A DNA stretch of 64,000 bases from Hyperoodon ampullatus (Eukaryota > Chordata > Mammalia > Artiodactyla > Ziphiidae): positions 203,299,654 to 203,363,653 of the forward strand of contig OX457056.1 of assembly GCA_949752795.1 (NCBI GenBank). Direction: 5' to 3'. Shown here piece by piece: positions 31,374-44,089 of this stretch. Position numbers and translations under genes: made by a program. Below the pieces are notes generated by a model. The model had not been told where the DNA came from and did no database searches. It was given only the letters and a program-made list of their open reading frames with translations. Within the stretch, counting starts at the first letter, position 1. The number at the start of each line of letters is the position of its first letter.

Positions 31374-33114
31374 GAAAGCGAAATGGTTTCCAACTCAGTA
31401 TATGAGGTCAGCATTACCCTAAAACCAAAATTAGACAGACATGACAAGAAAACTATCAACTAATACCCCTCATGAACAGAATGCAAAAATCCTCAACAAA
31501 ATATTGGCAAATCAAATTTGCCAATAAAAAAAAAAAAGGTACATGGCCAAGAAGGATTTATTCCAGGAATGCAAAATTGGTTTAACATTCAGAAATCAAT
31601 CAATGCCATTCACCCTTTTAACAGACTAAAAAAGAAAAAACATATGATCATCCCAATTGAGGCAGAAAAATATTTGATGAAATTTAGCAACCAATTCATG
31701 TTAAAAAAAAAAAAAAACTCTCGGAAAACTAAGAATAAAAGGGAACTTCCTCAACCTAACAAAAATCATCTATAAAAAACCTGCAACCAACATCATACTT
31801 AATAGTGAAAAACTAAACATTCTCTCCTTAAGATCAAGAACACCCAAGGAGGTCAATTCTCAACACCTCTATTCAACATGGTATTATGGTTTTAGTCAGT
31901 GCAATGAGGCCAAAATTTTTTTAATAAGATATATACAGTTTGGAAAGGAAAAGTAAATTATTTGCAGACCATATGATCATATATGTAGATAACTCTAAGG
32001 AATCTACAAAAGAGCTCCTAGAAGTATTGAATAATAAGCAAATTAAGCAAGTCACAGGACACAAAAATAAGCTGCATTTCCAAATGCAAATGACAAAAAA
32101 ATGGAAAATGAAATTTAAAACACCATTTACAACTACATAAAAATATGAAATACTTAACAAATGAATGTGACAAAATATGTATAAGACCTTTACACCAAAA
32201 ATCACAAAAAAATTGTTAAAAGATAAGAAAGAAGATTAGGTAAATGGAATGATGTATTAATGTTTATGGACTGGAAGATTCTATGTAGTTAAGATGTCAA
32301 TTTTCCACAAATGGAACAAGGGATCAAGACAATCCTAATCAAGATCCCACCAGGCTTTTTTGAAAAAGTGATAAGCTTATTCTAAAATTTATACAGTAAT
32401 GTGAAGGACCTAGAATATCAAAACAATTCGAGGAAAGAATAAAGTTAGAGGACTTAACACTACCTGACTTCAAGACTAACTATAAAACCTACAATAATCA
32501 ATCAAGACCATGTGATAGTCACTTAGACCAATGGAATAGAATGTCAATAGACATACCAACACATATTGGTCAATATATTCAGAAGGTATATATCTGACAA
32601 AGGACCAGTATTCAGAATATATAAAGAACTTCTATAGCTTGAAAATAAAAAGACAAACAACCCAATTAAACCATGCGCATTTGAATAGGCACTTCACAAA
32701 AGAAATACAAATAGCCAATAAGTACATGAAGATTTTCAACATCACTAGTTAACAGAGAAATATGAAGTAAAATCACAGTGAAATAACACTACATATTCAC
32801 TATAATGGCTAAATTCAAAGGACTGACAATGTCAAGTGTAAACAAGGAGTGAAGCAACTAGAAATCACATGTTTGCTGAGTAGAAATTTAAAACGGTATC
32901 ACTACTTTGAAAAACCATTTGTCAGTTCCCTACAAGGTAAACATAATCTGGCAATTACACTCCTAAGTATTCTCCCAGGAAAAAAAGAAAAATATACATC
33001 CACAAAAAGACTGTACACCACCAATGTTCTTAACAGTTTTACTCACAATAGCCCCAAACTGGAAACAACCCAAATGCTCATCAGCAGATAAATGGATTAA
33101 ACAAATTGCAGTAT

Positions 33115-33690
33115 AAAAACAAAGGACTACTACTTGGCCTCCCCTCCAAAAAAAAAGTAAAGTTTAAAGAGAAAGGAGAATTTCATAATTTTGACTGGTT
33201 AACATCACTAGTAGTAAGACCCATCAACATTATGTACCCCTGGTATCATGCTCTAAGAAGGGCACATCACTTCTGTGGTATTCTTCCCAAATATGCATAA
33301 TACTTCAACCTATTCATGAAGAAATATCAGACAAGCCCGAATTGTGAAATATTCTACAAAAATACCTAACCAGTACTCTTTAAAGTGTCAAAGCAATGAA
33401 AGACGTAGGAAGTGTCACAGAAGAGACAAAGGATATATGACAACTAAATGCAATGTGAGATTCTGGTTTGGATATTGGATTGGAATAAAGGACTTTAGTG
33501 TAAAAACTGAATAAAGTCTGTAGTTCAATTAACAGTACTGTACTAATGTTAATTTCTTAGTTTTTATAATTGTACTACGGCCAACCATGGTCAAGTAAGA
33601 TGTTACCATGAGGAGAGACTAAAGGCAAACTCTTATTTTTGCAGCTCTTCCATAGGTCTAAAAATATTTGAAAATAAAAAGTTTAAAAAG
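33115..33690. mobile_element. Unclassified insertion splitting an L1
   Basis: L1 text stops after AAATTGCAGTATAAAAACAAA and resumes near 33700 with AATAAATCACGAAAAAAATT. The block between contains ATATGACAACTAAATGCAATG and ACTGTACTAATGTTAATTTC, phrases I associate with old mammalian interspersed repeats. I cannot name the family. Confidence 0.45.
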
Positions 33691-34159
33691 TTAGGGGTAA
33701 AAAAAGAATGAACTGCCTACTGACAGACACACATGAATAAATCACGAAAAAAATTATGCTAAGCAAAAGAAGCCAGAAACAAGAGTACATTAGAATATGA
33801 TTCCATATACATGAAATTCTGGAAAGGTAAAATTAATCTGTAGTGACAAAAAGCCCTGAGGCAAAGAGTGGGGCCGGAGAGAGAAGTAACTTCAAAAAGG
33901 CAATGAGGGAACTTTCTGGAGTGATGGAAAAATTCTACATCTTGATTGTGGCAGTGGTTACACAGGTGTATACATTTTATCAAACTCAATCTATATACTT
34001 AAAATGCATGTACTTTATTGTATGTAACTTATTCCTCAATACAGTTTATTAAAATTTAAAAAATAAGTTCATATTTGAAAGTATTTAACTTGAATTGTTA
34101 GTGTATATTTTATACTGGGTAAACTAAAATACTATGATTGATTCTTAAACTGATATATT

Positions 34160-34440
34160 AAAACTTATGCACCCAAATCGTTCATTCAATAAATATTTAC
34201 TGGGCAACTACTATATGTTAGGCTTTAGGCAACACAAAGGATATAAATGTGAAAAAGAAAGCCCTTACCCTTGAGGAATTCACAGGCCAAAGGGGAGGCA
34301 TGCAAGTGAACAAAAGCTGCAAGTGACATACAAATTGCTCTGGGGAATGATATAGCAAGGTGTCAGGACTGCACAGAGAATGCAATGTCTAAGAAAAGTC
34401 TTCAGAAAGAATACAGGCCCTTTCCATGAATTCACCCTGT
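34160..34440 (+). repeat. Ancient interspersed repeat (MIR/L2 age class)
   Basis: TTCATTCAATAAATATTTACT, GGGCAACTACTATATGTTAGG and CCTTGAGGAATTCACAGGCC match a common old mammalian repeat. Confidence 0.5.
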
Positions 34441-34924
34441 GAGGCTATTACACTTATTTCAGGGATATTTATCGAAACTTTCAAAAAACACTTCTTTTAG
34501 TCTTGTCTCTCTACTTCATGGCACATTTTTCTGATGAAAAGTCCTTAGCACTTCAAGGGTGCAGTTTGATTGTTAAAATTACCAAAAGTTATTCACAGAC
34601 AAATTTAATGAATACCATTCTGGAAAACAGGTGACAGGTATGAAGTCAATAAACTTGTTTTCCTACATGCTTTATGAAGTGAAGGCAATACCACAGGGTA
34701 GTACCAATGTTTTTCATCCAACATAGAACTGTTGGAAGAATATATAGTCTCTCAAGGGGGGCTACTTTAAAGAGCTTTGCCCTTTTGAGTGCTTAAGTCT
34801 CAGTTTGCTTGGGGGGGTGCTTATTACTTTGAAATTATACCTCACTATAAACTGTCAATATTCACAATAATAATTTAAATTTATTATATACATATATATC
34901 ATATACATATATAAACACGACGCT

Positions 34925-35165
34925 TAAGTTTGAATCGTAGTTCAGCTATATCACAGCTAAATGTTTTTAGACAAAGTCCTTAAAAAATCAGCATCTGCTG
35001 TAAAATGAAGACAATAATAGTAGTATCTGCCTCATAGGATTTTGTAAATATTAAATAAGTGATGTGAATGAGATAATCTATGTATTAAATGAAATAACCT
35101 ATGTAAAACACTTAGAACAGGGCTTGGCATATAATAAGCACTTAATAAATGTTAATAATTATTGT
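34925..35165 (+). repeat. MIR-like ancient SINE
   Basis: TAAAATGAAGACAATAATAG, CTGCCTCATAGGATTTTG and CTTAGAACAGGGCTTGGC, then GCACTTAATAAATGTTAA, follow the MIR order to its 3' end. Confidence 0.8.
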
Positions 35166-35169
35166 TACA

Positions 35170-36138
35170 TATAAGCAAAGTATATTAGTGTCTAGACTAA
35201 GAGTAAGCATTAAAATATAAAGTGGGATTACCAAAAAAAAGCATATAAAAAGAAGAAACCGTAAGGTAGCTTTAAAGTTTAGAAACTAAGATTCAGTGAC
35301 TTTTTTGTTAAACAAGAGAATTCTTTTTTAAATTATTCTATGGGAATATACATTTATCTCAATGTTCAGTAACAAAATGTGCCAGGCACATTACAGGTTT
35401 CCAATAAATACTTATTGAATTGAACTACTTCAATATAGTGAGACTGCCTTAATAATCAAGAAAAAAAGTTTGTCACGTTTCAGCCCCATTAACTTCTACT
35501 TCTGCTTTAGTTAATATCCTTTTCAGCTACCAAACTACCTTGCCATTCTTTTCCCTGGAGAGTAGAATTCTAGAAAGGAGAGACAATGCAAGATTTTCTC
35601 CCAATTTGGACAGCAAGATCTACACTGAGAAAGTATAGAGCTTCTAACTGCTTTCTGACAAGTATACCTAAAAAGTGTCTGTGTCCAATTAGGAAAATAT
35701 AAAAGAATCTAACTGCTGCAAAAACAGCTTTAAGGCAATAGAATACCAAATAAAGAATATAGAGGGAAGAAAGAGAAATTCAAATCAAGTCAGTGCATAT
35801 TTTCAATATAGAACTTGTTTGGTAAAATATCATACCCACATATATGTGGCAAGTACCTATAAACTACATGTGTTCATTTTTGTACATTTATATTATTCAC
35901 TTATATTTGTAGCCTAAATTGAAAATCAAATTGAGATTTGTCTAGTTGGAGATGATATAAACCTTCTAATAATGTTATATAAAGTTTCTGAACATAAGTG
36001 AATTAATACATCTTAATGTTTTTGTGTACTTAAAGACAGTATTTTTTAGAGAAAATTTCTGAAAGATTCTTTTCTGAGTGTCACAGTTGTATACATGTGC
36101 ATGTAGATACATATATGCACATGTGCTCAACTCAGTTC
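35170..36138. other. Intron, no recognised element
   Basis: AT-rich intronic sequence. A weak MIR-like 3' end (GCCAGGCACATTACAGG) occurs near 35383. Confidence 0.45.
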
Positions 36139-36150
36139 TTCATCCCTACT

Positions 36151-36335
36151 TTTCTTTTTAGTTTTTTTTTTAACTGAAGTACAGTTAGTTGATTTACAAT
36201 GCTGTGTTAGTTTCAGGTGTACAGCAAAGTGATCCAGGTATATATATATATATTCTTTTTCAGATTCTTTTCCATTATAGGTTACAAGATATTGAATATA
36301 GAATATAGTTCCCTGTGCTATACAGTTGATCCTTG
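36151..36335 (-). mobile_element. 5'-truncated L1, 3' end only
   Basis: Reverse complement of an L1 3' end (ACAGTTAGTTGATTTACAATG, CTGTGCTATACAGTTGATCC). TSD TTCATCCCTACT is at 36139-36150 and 36336-36347. Confidence 0.92.
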
Positions 36336-36347
36336 TTCATCCCTACT

Positions 36348-37086
<739 letters not shown>

Positions 37087-37359
37087 TTAACACTGAAACA
37101 ATAAAAAAAATTAAGTTCAATGGAATTATTTGGCTATCTTTCTAGAATTCATTTAAATACCAATATTAAGATTCAAAATATAAATTATTCAAGTCCTCCT
37201 TATACCATAAGTGACATCAGATATTATACAAAAATACATAAATTTCCTTATTATGTCTTGATTTTAATGATGCCATGTACTCAAGTTTTCAGAGAATCAA
37301 CTCTCCTTTTCTAAGTCAGACCCCCCATAATATAAGCTTATTTCTGAGATTTTATAATT

Positions 37360-38060
37360 CATTCACTCATTCATTTATAGTTTATTTAATAAACAGAGGT
37401 TCATTTAAAGCCTACCATATGCCAGACACTAAAGACGCAAATATAAACAGATTCATGTGACAAATACTTACTGAATGCCTACTATATGCCAGATACTGTG
37501 ATACGGCAGAGAACTAAAGGGTACCTGCCCTCATGGAACTTATATTTTAACTTACAATTTCTATCCTTGAGGAATTCAGCATAGCAGGAGAGAGACTTAT
37601 AAGCAAATAATTATAGCAATTCAATAAATGCTATAAAATAACATGCAGGAGAGAAAACAAGTTGTTTAGAGACCAGATGAGATGTCTGAGCTGATTTTAA
37701 CAATTAGTAGAAGTCTTCCAGTAGGACAAAGCAAGAAGGGCATTCCAGACAGAATGACAAAGGAAAGACAGGGTTTGTAATGAACAAAAAACATTTACTG
37801 AGGCTGGAGCTGGGTTTTCTTTGGTTTTACTTTTGTTTGTTTTTGCAAACGGAAGTTTTCCAGAGGAGAAGGGAAAGAGGCAACAAAGGTTATGAAGGTA
37901 AAAAAGGACAGCAAGGGTCCAATTAATGAAGACTTTGGATGTCACATTAGAGAGTTTGGACTTTATCCTGCAGGCAAGAACAAATTATCAGATTTTGATG
38001 AAATGAAATAATCAGATTCAAATTTCAGAAAGATCGCTATGAAGACACAGAGAAAACTAA
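37360..38060 (+). repeat. Cluster of ancient interspersed repeats (MIR/L2 age class)
   Basis: Two copies of the CTACTATATGCCAGATAC-type phrase (near 37413 and 37480) are followed by GGGCATTCCAGACAGAATG and TGGACTTTATCCTGCAGG. Order and wording match old mammalian repeats. Family and edges are uncertain. Confidence 0.45.
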
Positions 38061-38324
38061 ACATATTAGTCTGGTGGATCATCACCATGATGGTGCTTTG
38101 CGGTAAGTTTTAATCATCTCTGAAAATAAGGATACCCCCTCCATCTGATCCCAAAGTATGGTGGCCAAAATTACTGAACGGTTTATCCTCTTATTACCAA
38201 ACCTCTTCTTTGCCTTCATTTCATAAGTAGCTATGAGAAATGAGAATGCTACAAATCACCCAGGAAACTTGGTAGAAATAAAGATACCTGGGCTGGGCTT
38301 CCCGCATTAACAATATAGGTCAGT

Positions 38325-38559
38325 AGTCTCCAAAGAGGAGTGACTGCACCTGCGGATACAGAAGACTCCACTGGGATACAGAAGAAAATATTACAGCTTC
38401 TACTCAAATTTATCTCATCATTTTAGAATATCTAATTTGTGTATGTTTTCTACTACATACAAGTAAGAATAGTAGTATAAATAATTTATAAATAAGCACA
38501 CACAGGGATGAATGCTCCATATTTTAACTGTGAAATACTCAAGAGTTTGGAAACCACTA
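38325..38559. mobile_element. hAT-like MITE (Charlie type), tentative
   Basis: Ends AGTAGTCTCCAAAGAGGAG and GAGTTTGGAAACCACT form imperfect inverted repeats like those of hAT elements. An 8-base TSD is not convincing. Confidence 0.5.
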
Positions 38560-38667
38560 ATCTAGATAATGACTTTTTAAAAAAACTCTTCACCAACTCA
38601 AATATTACTGTTATAAACTTTAATAGAAAACTTTTCCTCTCATCTCAGAATGTATGCACCAATTTTA

Positions 38668-38840
38668 TTTTATTATTTTTTTAACTTTTTATTTTATATT
38701 CGAGTATAGGCAATTGACGATGTTGTGATAGTTTCAGACGCACAGCAAAGGGACTCAGCCATACACATGCATGTATCCATTCTCTCCCAAACTCCCCTCC
38801 CATCCAGGCTGCCACATAACACTGAGCAGAGTTCCCTGAT
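38668..38840 (-). mobile_element. 5'-truncated L1, 3' end only
   Basis: Reverse complement of an L1 3' UTR (GTGATAGTTTCAGACGCACAG). Imperfect TSD ATGCACCAATTTTA / ATGCATCAATTTTA at 38654-38667 and 38841-38854. Confidence 0.9.
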
Positions 38841-38900
38841 ATGCATCAATTTTAAATGCAGACAAATAATCAAATATTTGCTTTAAAATATTTTAATAGG

Positions 38901-39430
38901 GTTTCCCTGGTGGCGCAGTGGTTGAGAATCTGCCTGCTAATGCAGGGGACGCGGGTTCGAGCCCTGGTCTGGGAGGATCCCACATGCCGCGGAGCTACTA
39001 GGCCCGTGAGCCACAACTACGGAGCCTGCGCGTCTGGAGCCTGTACTCCGCAACAAGAGAGGCCGCGATAGTGAGAGGCCCGCGCACCGCGATGAAGAGT
39101 GGCCCCTGGGGCTGCCCTGGTGGCGTAGTGGTTAAGAGTCCGCCTGCTGATGCAGGGGACATGGGTTCGTGCCCCGGTCCGGGAAGATCCCACATGCCGC
39201 GGAGCGGCTGGGCCAGTGAGCCATGGCCACTTAGCCTGCACGTCCGGAGCCTGTGCTCCGCAACGGGAGAGGCCACAACAGTGAGAGGCCTGCATACCGC
39301 CAAAAAAAAAAAAAAAAAAAAAGAGTGGCCCTCACTTGCCACAACTAGAGAAAGCCCTTGCACAGAAACGAAGACCCAACACAGCATAAATAAATTAATT
39401 AATAAACTCCTACCCCCAACAACAACAACA
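38901..39430 (+). mobile_element. CHR-type SINE (outer copy of a nest)
   Basis: Outer element split by a second SINE. Perfect 16-base TSD AAAATATTTTAATAGG at 38885-38900 and 39431-39446. The right half resumes at GAGTGGCCCTCACTTGCC and ends in an AAATTAATTAAT and CAA-rich tail. Confidence 0.95.
39106..39320 (+). mobile_element. CHR-type SINE (inner copy of a nest)
   Basis: Complete young element (GGGCTGCCCTGGTGGCGTAG to an A tail of about 19). TSD AAGAGTGGCCC at 39095-39105 and 39321-39331 is made of outer-SINE sequence, proving the order of insertion. Confidence 0.96.
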
Positions 39431-39446
39431 AAAATATTTTAATAGG

Positions 39447-42400
39447 GGACTTAAAAATCAATAGGTCCTTGAATTCAGAAATGTTATCTTCTAAAAAATA
39501 TGAAAATCATTACTTATCTCATAGTGCACTATGCACACTAGATTAGCTTTATAAAACTCTTAGTTCCTGAGAGAGATGTTATATAAAACATCTACACTTT
39601 CTTTCCCTAAGAAAACCTGGTATTCTGTAAAATCAACATTTACTTTGATTAGGTTAATAATGGATGGGAGGGGAAGAGTAGGGAATAGCTGAAAGATACA
39701 GGGAACTAGAGGATAAATGATACCTACCCAAATCTTTAAAAAAAAACAACAAAAAAACCCCCAAACTCCAACTATATCACCATGACCCTTCTACCACTTC
39801 ATCAAACTTCACTCTATTTCTACTGATTGGAGCATCTACTTTATTATCACCTTTTTCCAGTTATATAAATCCTTATGAAGGCACAAGAGAGGGAAAAGAC
39901 ACCGAGTAATGGTTTTAACTCCGGAAACACACTGAAGCTCGGGCTTTTCAAACACTCTCTCAATTCAGGCTAGGGGGCCAACTGGATCAAATCCTTGATC
40001 AGAGCCCAAACAGCTGACATGCCTAAAATATTCTATGGGAATTGAGGCAGGAACAGACTGGGAAGATTCTTCTATCCAGGAGAGATATATGTGGAGCCAC
40101 ATAATAAAAGAAACAGCTTTGATTCTGATAGAAGAATGATGCAAGCTGGTTTTAGGCACAGCTAAAATCACAGGAAAAAAAGATACTTTGCTAGTATCAC
40201 TCAATCACTGATTAAGGTAGAAAGAAACTATCAACAGACCCAGCTAGATAGTTTACCCGTTTCTTTCTCGTCCAGAAGGGAGGTTAAGCCTATATTCCTT
40301 TTCATATTTTTTAAGGATATAGAGATCATAATGTACCTTAGGTATTATCCAGAGAAACTCTGGGAATGATATATATCAGGAATAAGAAAATCTGTTTTTT
40401 CTGTGAAAATAATCGTTGCTAAATATCCATCAAATCACACTCTTTCCTTGTTGACTAACTGGTCACTTGATTCAATCAACAGATTTGTTGAATGCTTATT
40501 ACAAAGCAAGTACCATTTTATGACATATATCCTAGAAGCTGTCCTTTAGGGAGTAGCTAAAACTAGCAAAGACTTTCTAGATGTCTAAAATGAGAAAATA
40601 ACACATTTTTCTATGAAACCAAATAAGCTTTATCTTTTCATTTTCATTTAAAATAAGTACCCTCACCCACAGGAGCAACTCCTGAATTTAAAAAAGAAAC
40701 AATCACTCCTGTCTCCCCGTCTAATTTATTCCTATTATGAAACAAAAAGAAAAACCTCACATATATTCTCATCTCTCCTTTTCTTTCCCTAATTTATGCT
40801 ACAACATGGGAGATGGGGGCAATAGGGAATTAAATCTAATTCGTACATGAATATCTAAAGTGCATAAGCAAGGCTATGATGACGAAATGGAACAGCTGCA
40901 TTATAGAGAACTGTAATAATATATATGCTACGATTTACAAAGATAATAAACATGCAAATGCTGAAAGTATGCACTGACTTCAGCAGAGAGGCAGCCTTGA
41001 GCCAGAAATACCACATCTCCAGAACATAGTCTTAAAGAGAAACTGATCTCTTGGCCTCAAACTAATAACTATTCTTTACTATTATAATAAAAGAAAGTGT
41101 TAGGCACTATGTCAATTAAAAGACTGGCTCACTGTTCCACCACACATTTAAAATGAAAATATTCTATCTGCTTGGGGAATCCAAAAATTTCTATTGGTCC
41201 CAGGACCCTGGCTGTATCTTTGTCAATGCCAGTCAACTTGTGTCACTTTTCTACATTATTAACCAGTGGAACATACTCCACTTCTATCTTCGAGAGCCTG
41301 AATATATTTGTGAAACTAACTTTCCGAAGCTTGCTTTAAATAAAGCACAAAGTTGCCACCCTAGAAAGCATGACTGAACTAAGCATCCAACCTTGAAATG
41401 CAATTATCAGCCAGAAATTCCTACATACTAAGTCATTTGCAAGATATAGATTTGAGCATTAAAACAAGAGACACAATCTTTAGGAGACAGACCCAGAAAC
41501 ACTGTAAAACCAGGCACAGAATTCAACACAAAGACAAATGTAACAGTTTTTACTATCATATAACACTGCAGTAAGGCATAAAACTTAAAGAAATGCTATC
41601 CAAATAAATATAGATATTAATCAAAAGAAATAGGACTATTAATATAATGTGCTTTAAGAACAGGGATCTAGTATTCTTACACTTAAGGAACATGAACATG
41701 CAATTTACTAAATTTGGAATTTTGTAAATAGCAAACTGTTAATGGTTTTGAGATTTAACTCATAATTCAAAGCAGTATTACCTCATCTGTCACTGGTTGC
41801 CGTTCTGCAAAGTGTGCAACTATCAGAGTCAACTAGTTCTTGAAGTCACATAACAAAATTCTTCTTCAAGACCCTAGTATAATTCTTTGTGTGTGACTTT
41901 AACCTTACTTCAAAAAGACTTTCAGTCTGAACCAGGCCCCCTCAACAGCATGTATCTTCTGAGACAGTGTTGGAGAAAACACCTCTGTGTTTAATTTAAC
42001 TTGTCATTGGATATCACTGTTGCTCCACACAAATCCATTTGGAATAGAATTTCTTTGGCACTGGTGAACTTTATCCCTAGCTCCTCCCCCTGCCTAAGAG
42101 TCACAAGTTCCTGGCCAAAGGCCCAATAACAGTTACTGAAACAATAAATGAGAATAAGGATACAAGTAAAAAATCTTCCTAGGCATGTTTTGGTTATGGG
42201 TTTGTGTAATTATATTACTCAAAGTTTGTTACAATCAAAGAAAAGAAAAAGTTACAATGCTTTTTGGAGACTGCCAAATTTAGATTACCAACCAAATGGT
42301 GCGGGTGCGTGTGTGTGTTAATTAACAGAAAAATGCTATAATGTGAATTTTTGTTGAAAACCTAATTTAGTATCTTTTCTCCCCAACTAGTTTCTATTTC

Positions 42401-42640
42401 TGCTATGGCACTCTCATTTTCCCCTCAAGCCTAAAATCCAGTTAACATCTTTTGATTCTTTCCTCTCCCTCAAATCCATATCATCTCACTTGCCTTCATT
42501 TAAATTTCCAAATGTCTCTAATCCAGATCTTCCATTCAGCTTAAACTACTAACAATTTGTCCAGGTCCTCATTAACTCTCCAGCAATCATCTCCCAATTG
42601 CTGTGCCTGCACACTAATGCCAAGTTAATTGCTTTGAAGT
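39447..42640. other. Intron, no recognised element
   Basis: A 3.2 kb stretch with few identifiable repeats. Short open frames (74 codons at 41153-41377, 79 at 39965-40204 minus) carry no recognised motifs. Confidence 0.45.
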
Positions 42641-42900
42641 AGTGCTCCTCAAAGTGTGGTCCACAGACTAATGCTGGTTTGTGAAGTGTTGTTAGTAATT
42701 CAAGAAATTGCAAGTATTTAGAAACTTTTATAGCAATTCGACAAAAAAATTTTGTTTATTGAACACAGTAACAAAAAATGTATACTTACATTTTATGTTT
42801 TCATTTTTCTAGTAATTCATTTTTATTATAAGTGTATCAATTTGAAACAGAATAGAATTAAAAAAAAAAACTGGTCCTCTAACATACATGAGAAGCACTG
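42641..42900. mobile_element. hAT-like MITE, tentative
   Basis: Left end TAGTGCTCCTCAAAGTGTGG and right end GAGAAGCACTG form imperfect inverted repeats typical of Charlie-type hAT elements. The flanking 8-mers do not match well. Confidence 0.55.
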
Positions 42901-43540
42901 TCCTAATGCCCAGCTCTATAATCACCTACTTAATAACTTTTAGACATTCCTCACTACCTACCACCAGACTAATATATTACAAATTTTTATATCTTCAAGG
43001 AGTTCAAAGCCTTGGAAAGGCGGAGATCTTTCCAAAATCAGTTTTATCTCATGTTGCTCCACATCATGCACCATTTGCTCTAATAATCAAAATGAACTAC
43101 TTGTTATTTCCTAAAAGTGCCCTGAGGCTTTGTTTATATTGTTCCCCATACCTGAAATGACCTTCTCAGTTATCTCTATCTTATTTTTCAAGACCCAGCA
43201 ATTTCAAGTGATTTCTTTAAGAAACTATTCTGGCCATGCCAGAGAACTATGTAACAGTGATGCCTCTGGGTCTCAGATCACTTTTTTAGTTAATGAAAGA
43301 AATTTCACCAACAACTATAATTCTATAAAGTTGTGATCCATGTGAGCAGTATGAATACTCAAAATCATTTATTTCTATATTTTATCATATACATAAAGTA
43401 TGTGTTTAATTCTCTTATTCTTTACTGGATTATAAACTTTGAGGTCAGGATTTATTGCCTTCCCAAAAACTAGCATAGGGCCTGGTAAAGACCGGACACA
43501 GTATTTAATAGAACTAAAAATTAAATTTAAACTAAAACCT
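42901..43540. other. Intron, no recognised element
   Basis: Intronic sequence. The open frames of 90 and 68 codons here are AT-rich and unconvincing as genes. Confidence 0.45.
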
Positions 43541-43544
43541 TAAT

Positions 43545-43745
43545 AGCAATTAGTGGCTGCCAGAGGCTCTTGGGGAGAGGGAATGGGGAGTTTCCCTTGG
43601 GGGATAATAAAAATGTTCTAAAATGAGAGAGTGCTGTTGGCTGCACAACTCTTGTGAATATACTAAAACCACTGAATTGTACTCTTTAAAGGGTGAACTG
43701 AATGGTATGTGAACTATATCTCAATAAAGCTATTCTTTTAAAAAA
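43545..43745 (+). mobile_element. Old L1 3' UTR fragment
   Basis: GTGGCTGCCAGAGGCTCTTGG, CCACTGAATTGTACTCTTTAA and GAACTATATCTCAATAAAGC follow L1M 3' UTR order. Confidence 0.8.
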
Positions 43746-43826
43746 CATAATGGCAAGACCTCATTCTGCCTTTATGTCTCCATTCTTCAGTAAAAGAATG
43801 CTAGTGATTAAAAAAAGAAAAAGGGG

Positions 43827-44085
43827 GCTTCCCTAGTGGCGCAGTGGTTGAGAACCTGCCTGCCAATGCAGGGGATACGGGTTCGAGCTCTGGTCTGGGA
43901 AGATTCCACATGCCGCGGAGCAACTAGGCCCGTAAGCCACAACTACTGAGCCTGCGCTCCACAACAAGAGAGGCCGTGACAGTGAGAGGCCCGCGCACCG
44001 CTCGCCGCAACTAGAGAAAGCCCACGCACAGAAACGAAGACCCAACACAGCCCAAAATAAATAAATTAATTAATTAATTTAAAAA
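43827..44085 (+). mobile_element. CHR-type SINE, intermediate form
   Basis: Head GGGCTTCCCTAGTGGCGCAG and body to GACCCAACACAGCCC, with an AAATTAATTAAT tail. It is internally shortened relative to the long form. TSD is unclear. Confidence 0.9.
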
Positions 44086-44089
44086 AAAT

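Larger units (their letters stand above)
30840..34070 (+). mobile_element. Old L1 (L1M), interrupted
   Basis: ORF2 reverse-transcriptase remnants are visible: GGCTAGACTGATGAAG near 30880, then near 31560 a stretch reading [19 protein letters not shown]. The diverged 3' UTR (TCTACATCTTGATTGTGGCAG) ends near 34060. It is interrupted by a SINE at 31225-31373 and by an unrelated block at about 33115-33690. There are many stops and frameshifts. Confidence 0.85.

Noticed and set aside
41153..41377. 74-codon open frame MKIFYLLGESKNF...
   Set aside because: AT-driven composition, single exon, no family resemblance. Expected by chance in 64 kb.
41782..41804. Possible 23-base exon on the minus strand (TTTGCAG acceptor, GTAATA donor)
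   Set aside because: Too short, not a multiple of three, weak donor. It would shift the NT5C2 frame.
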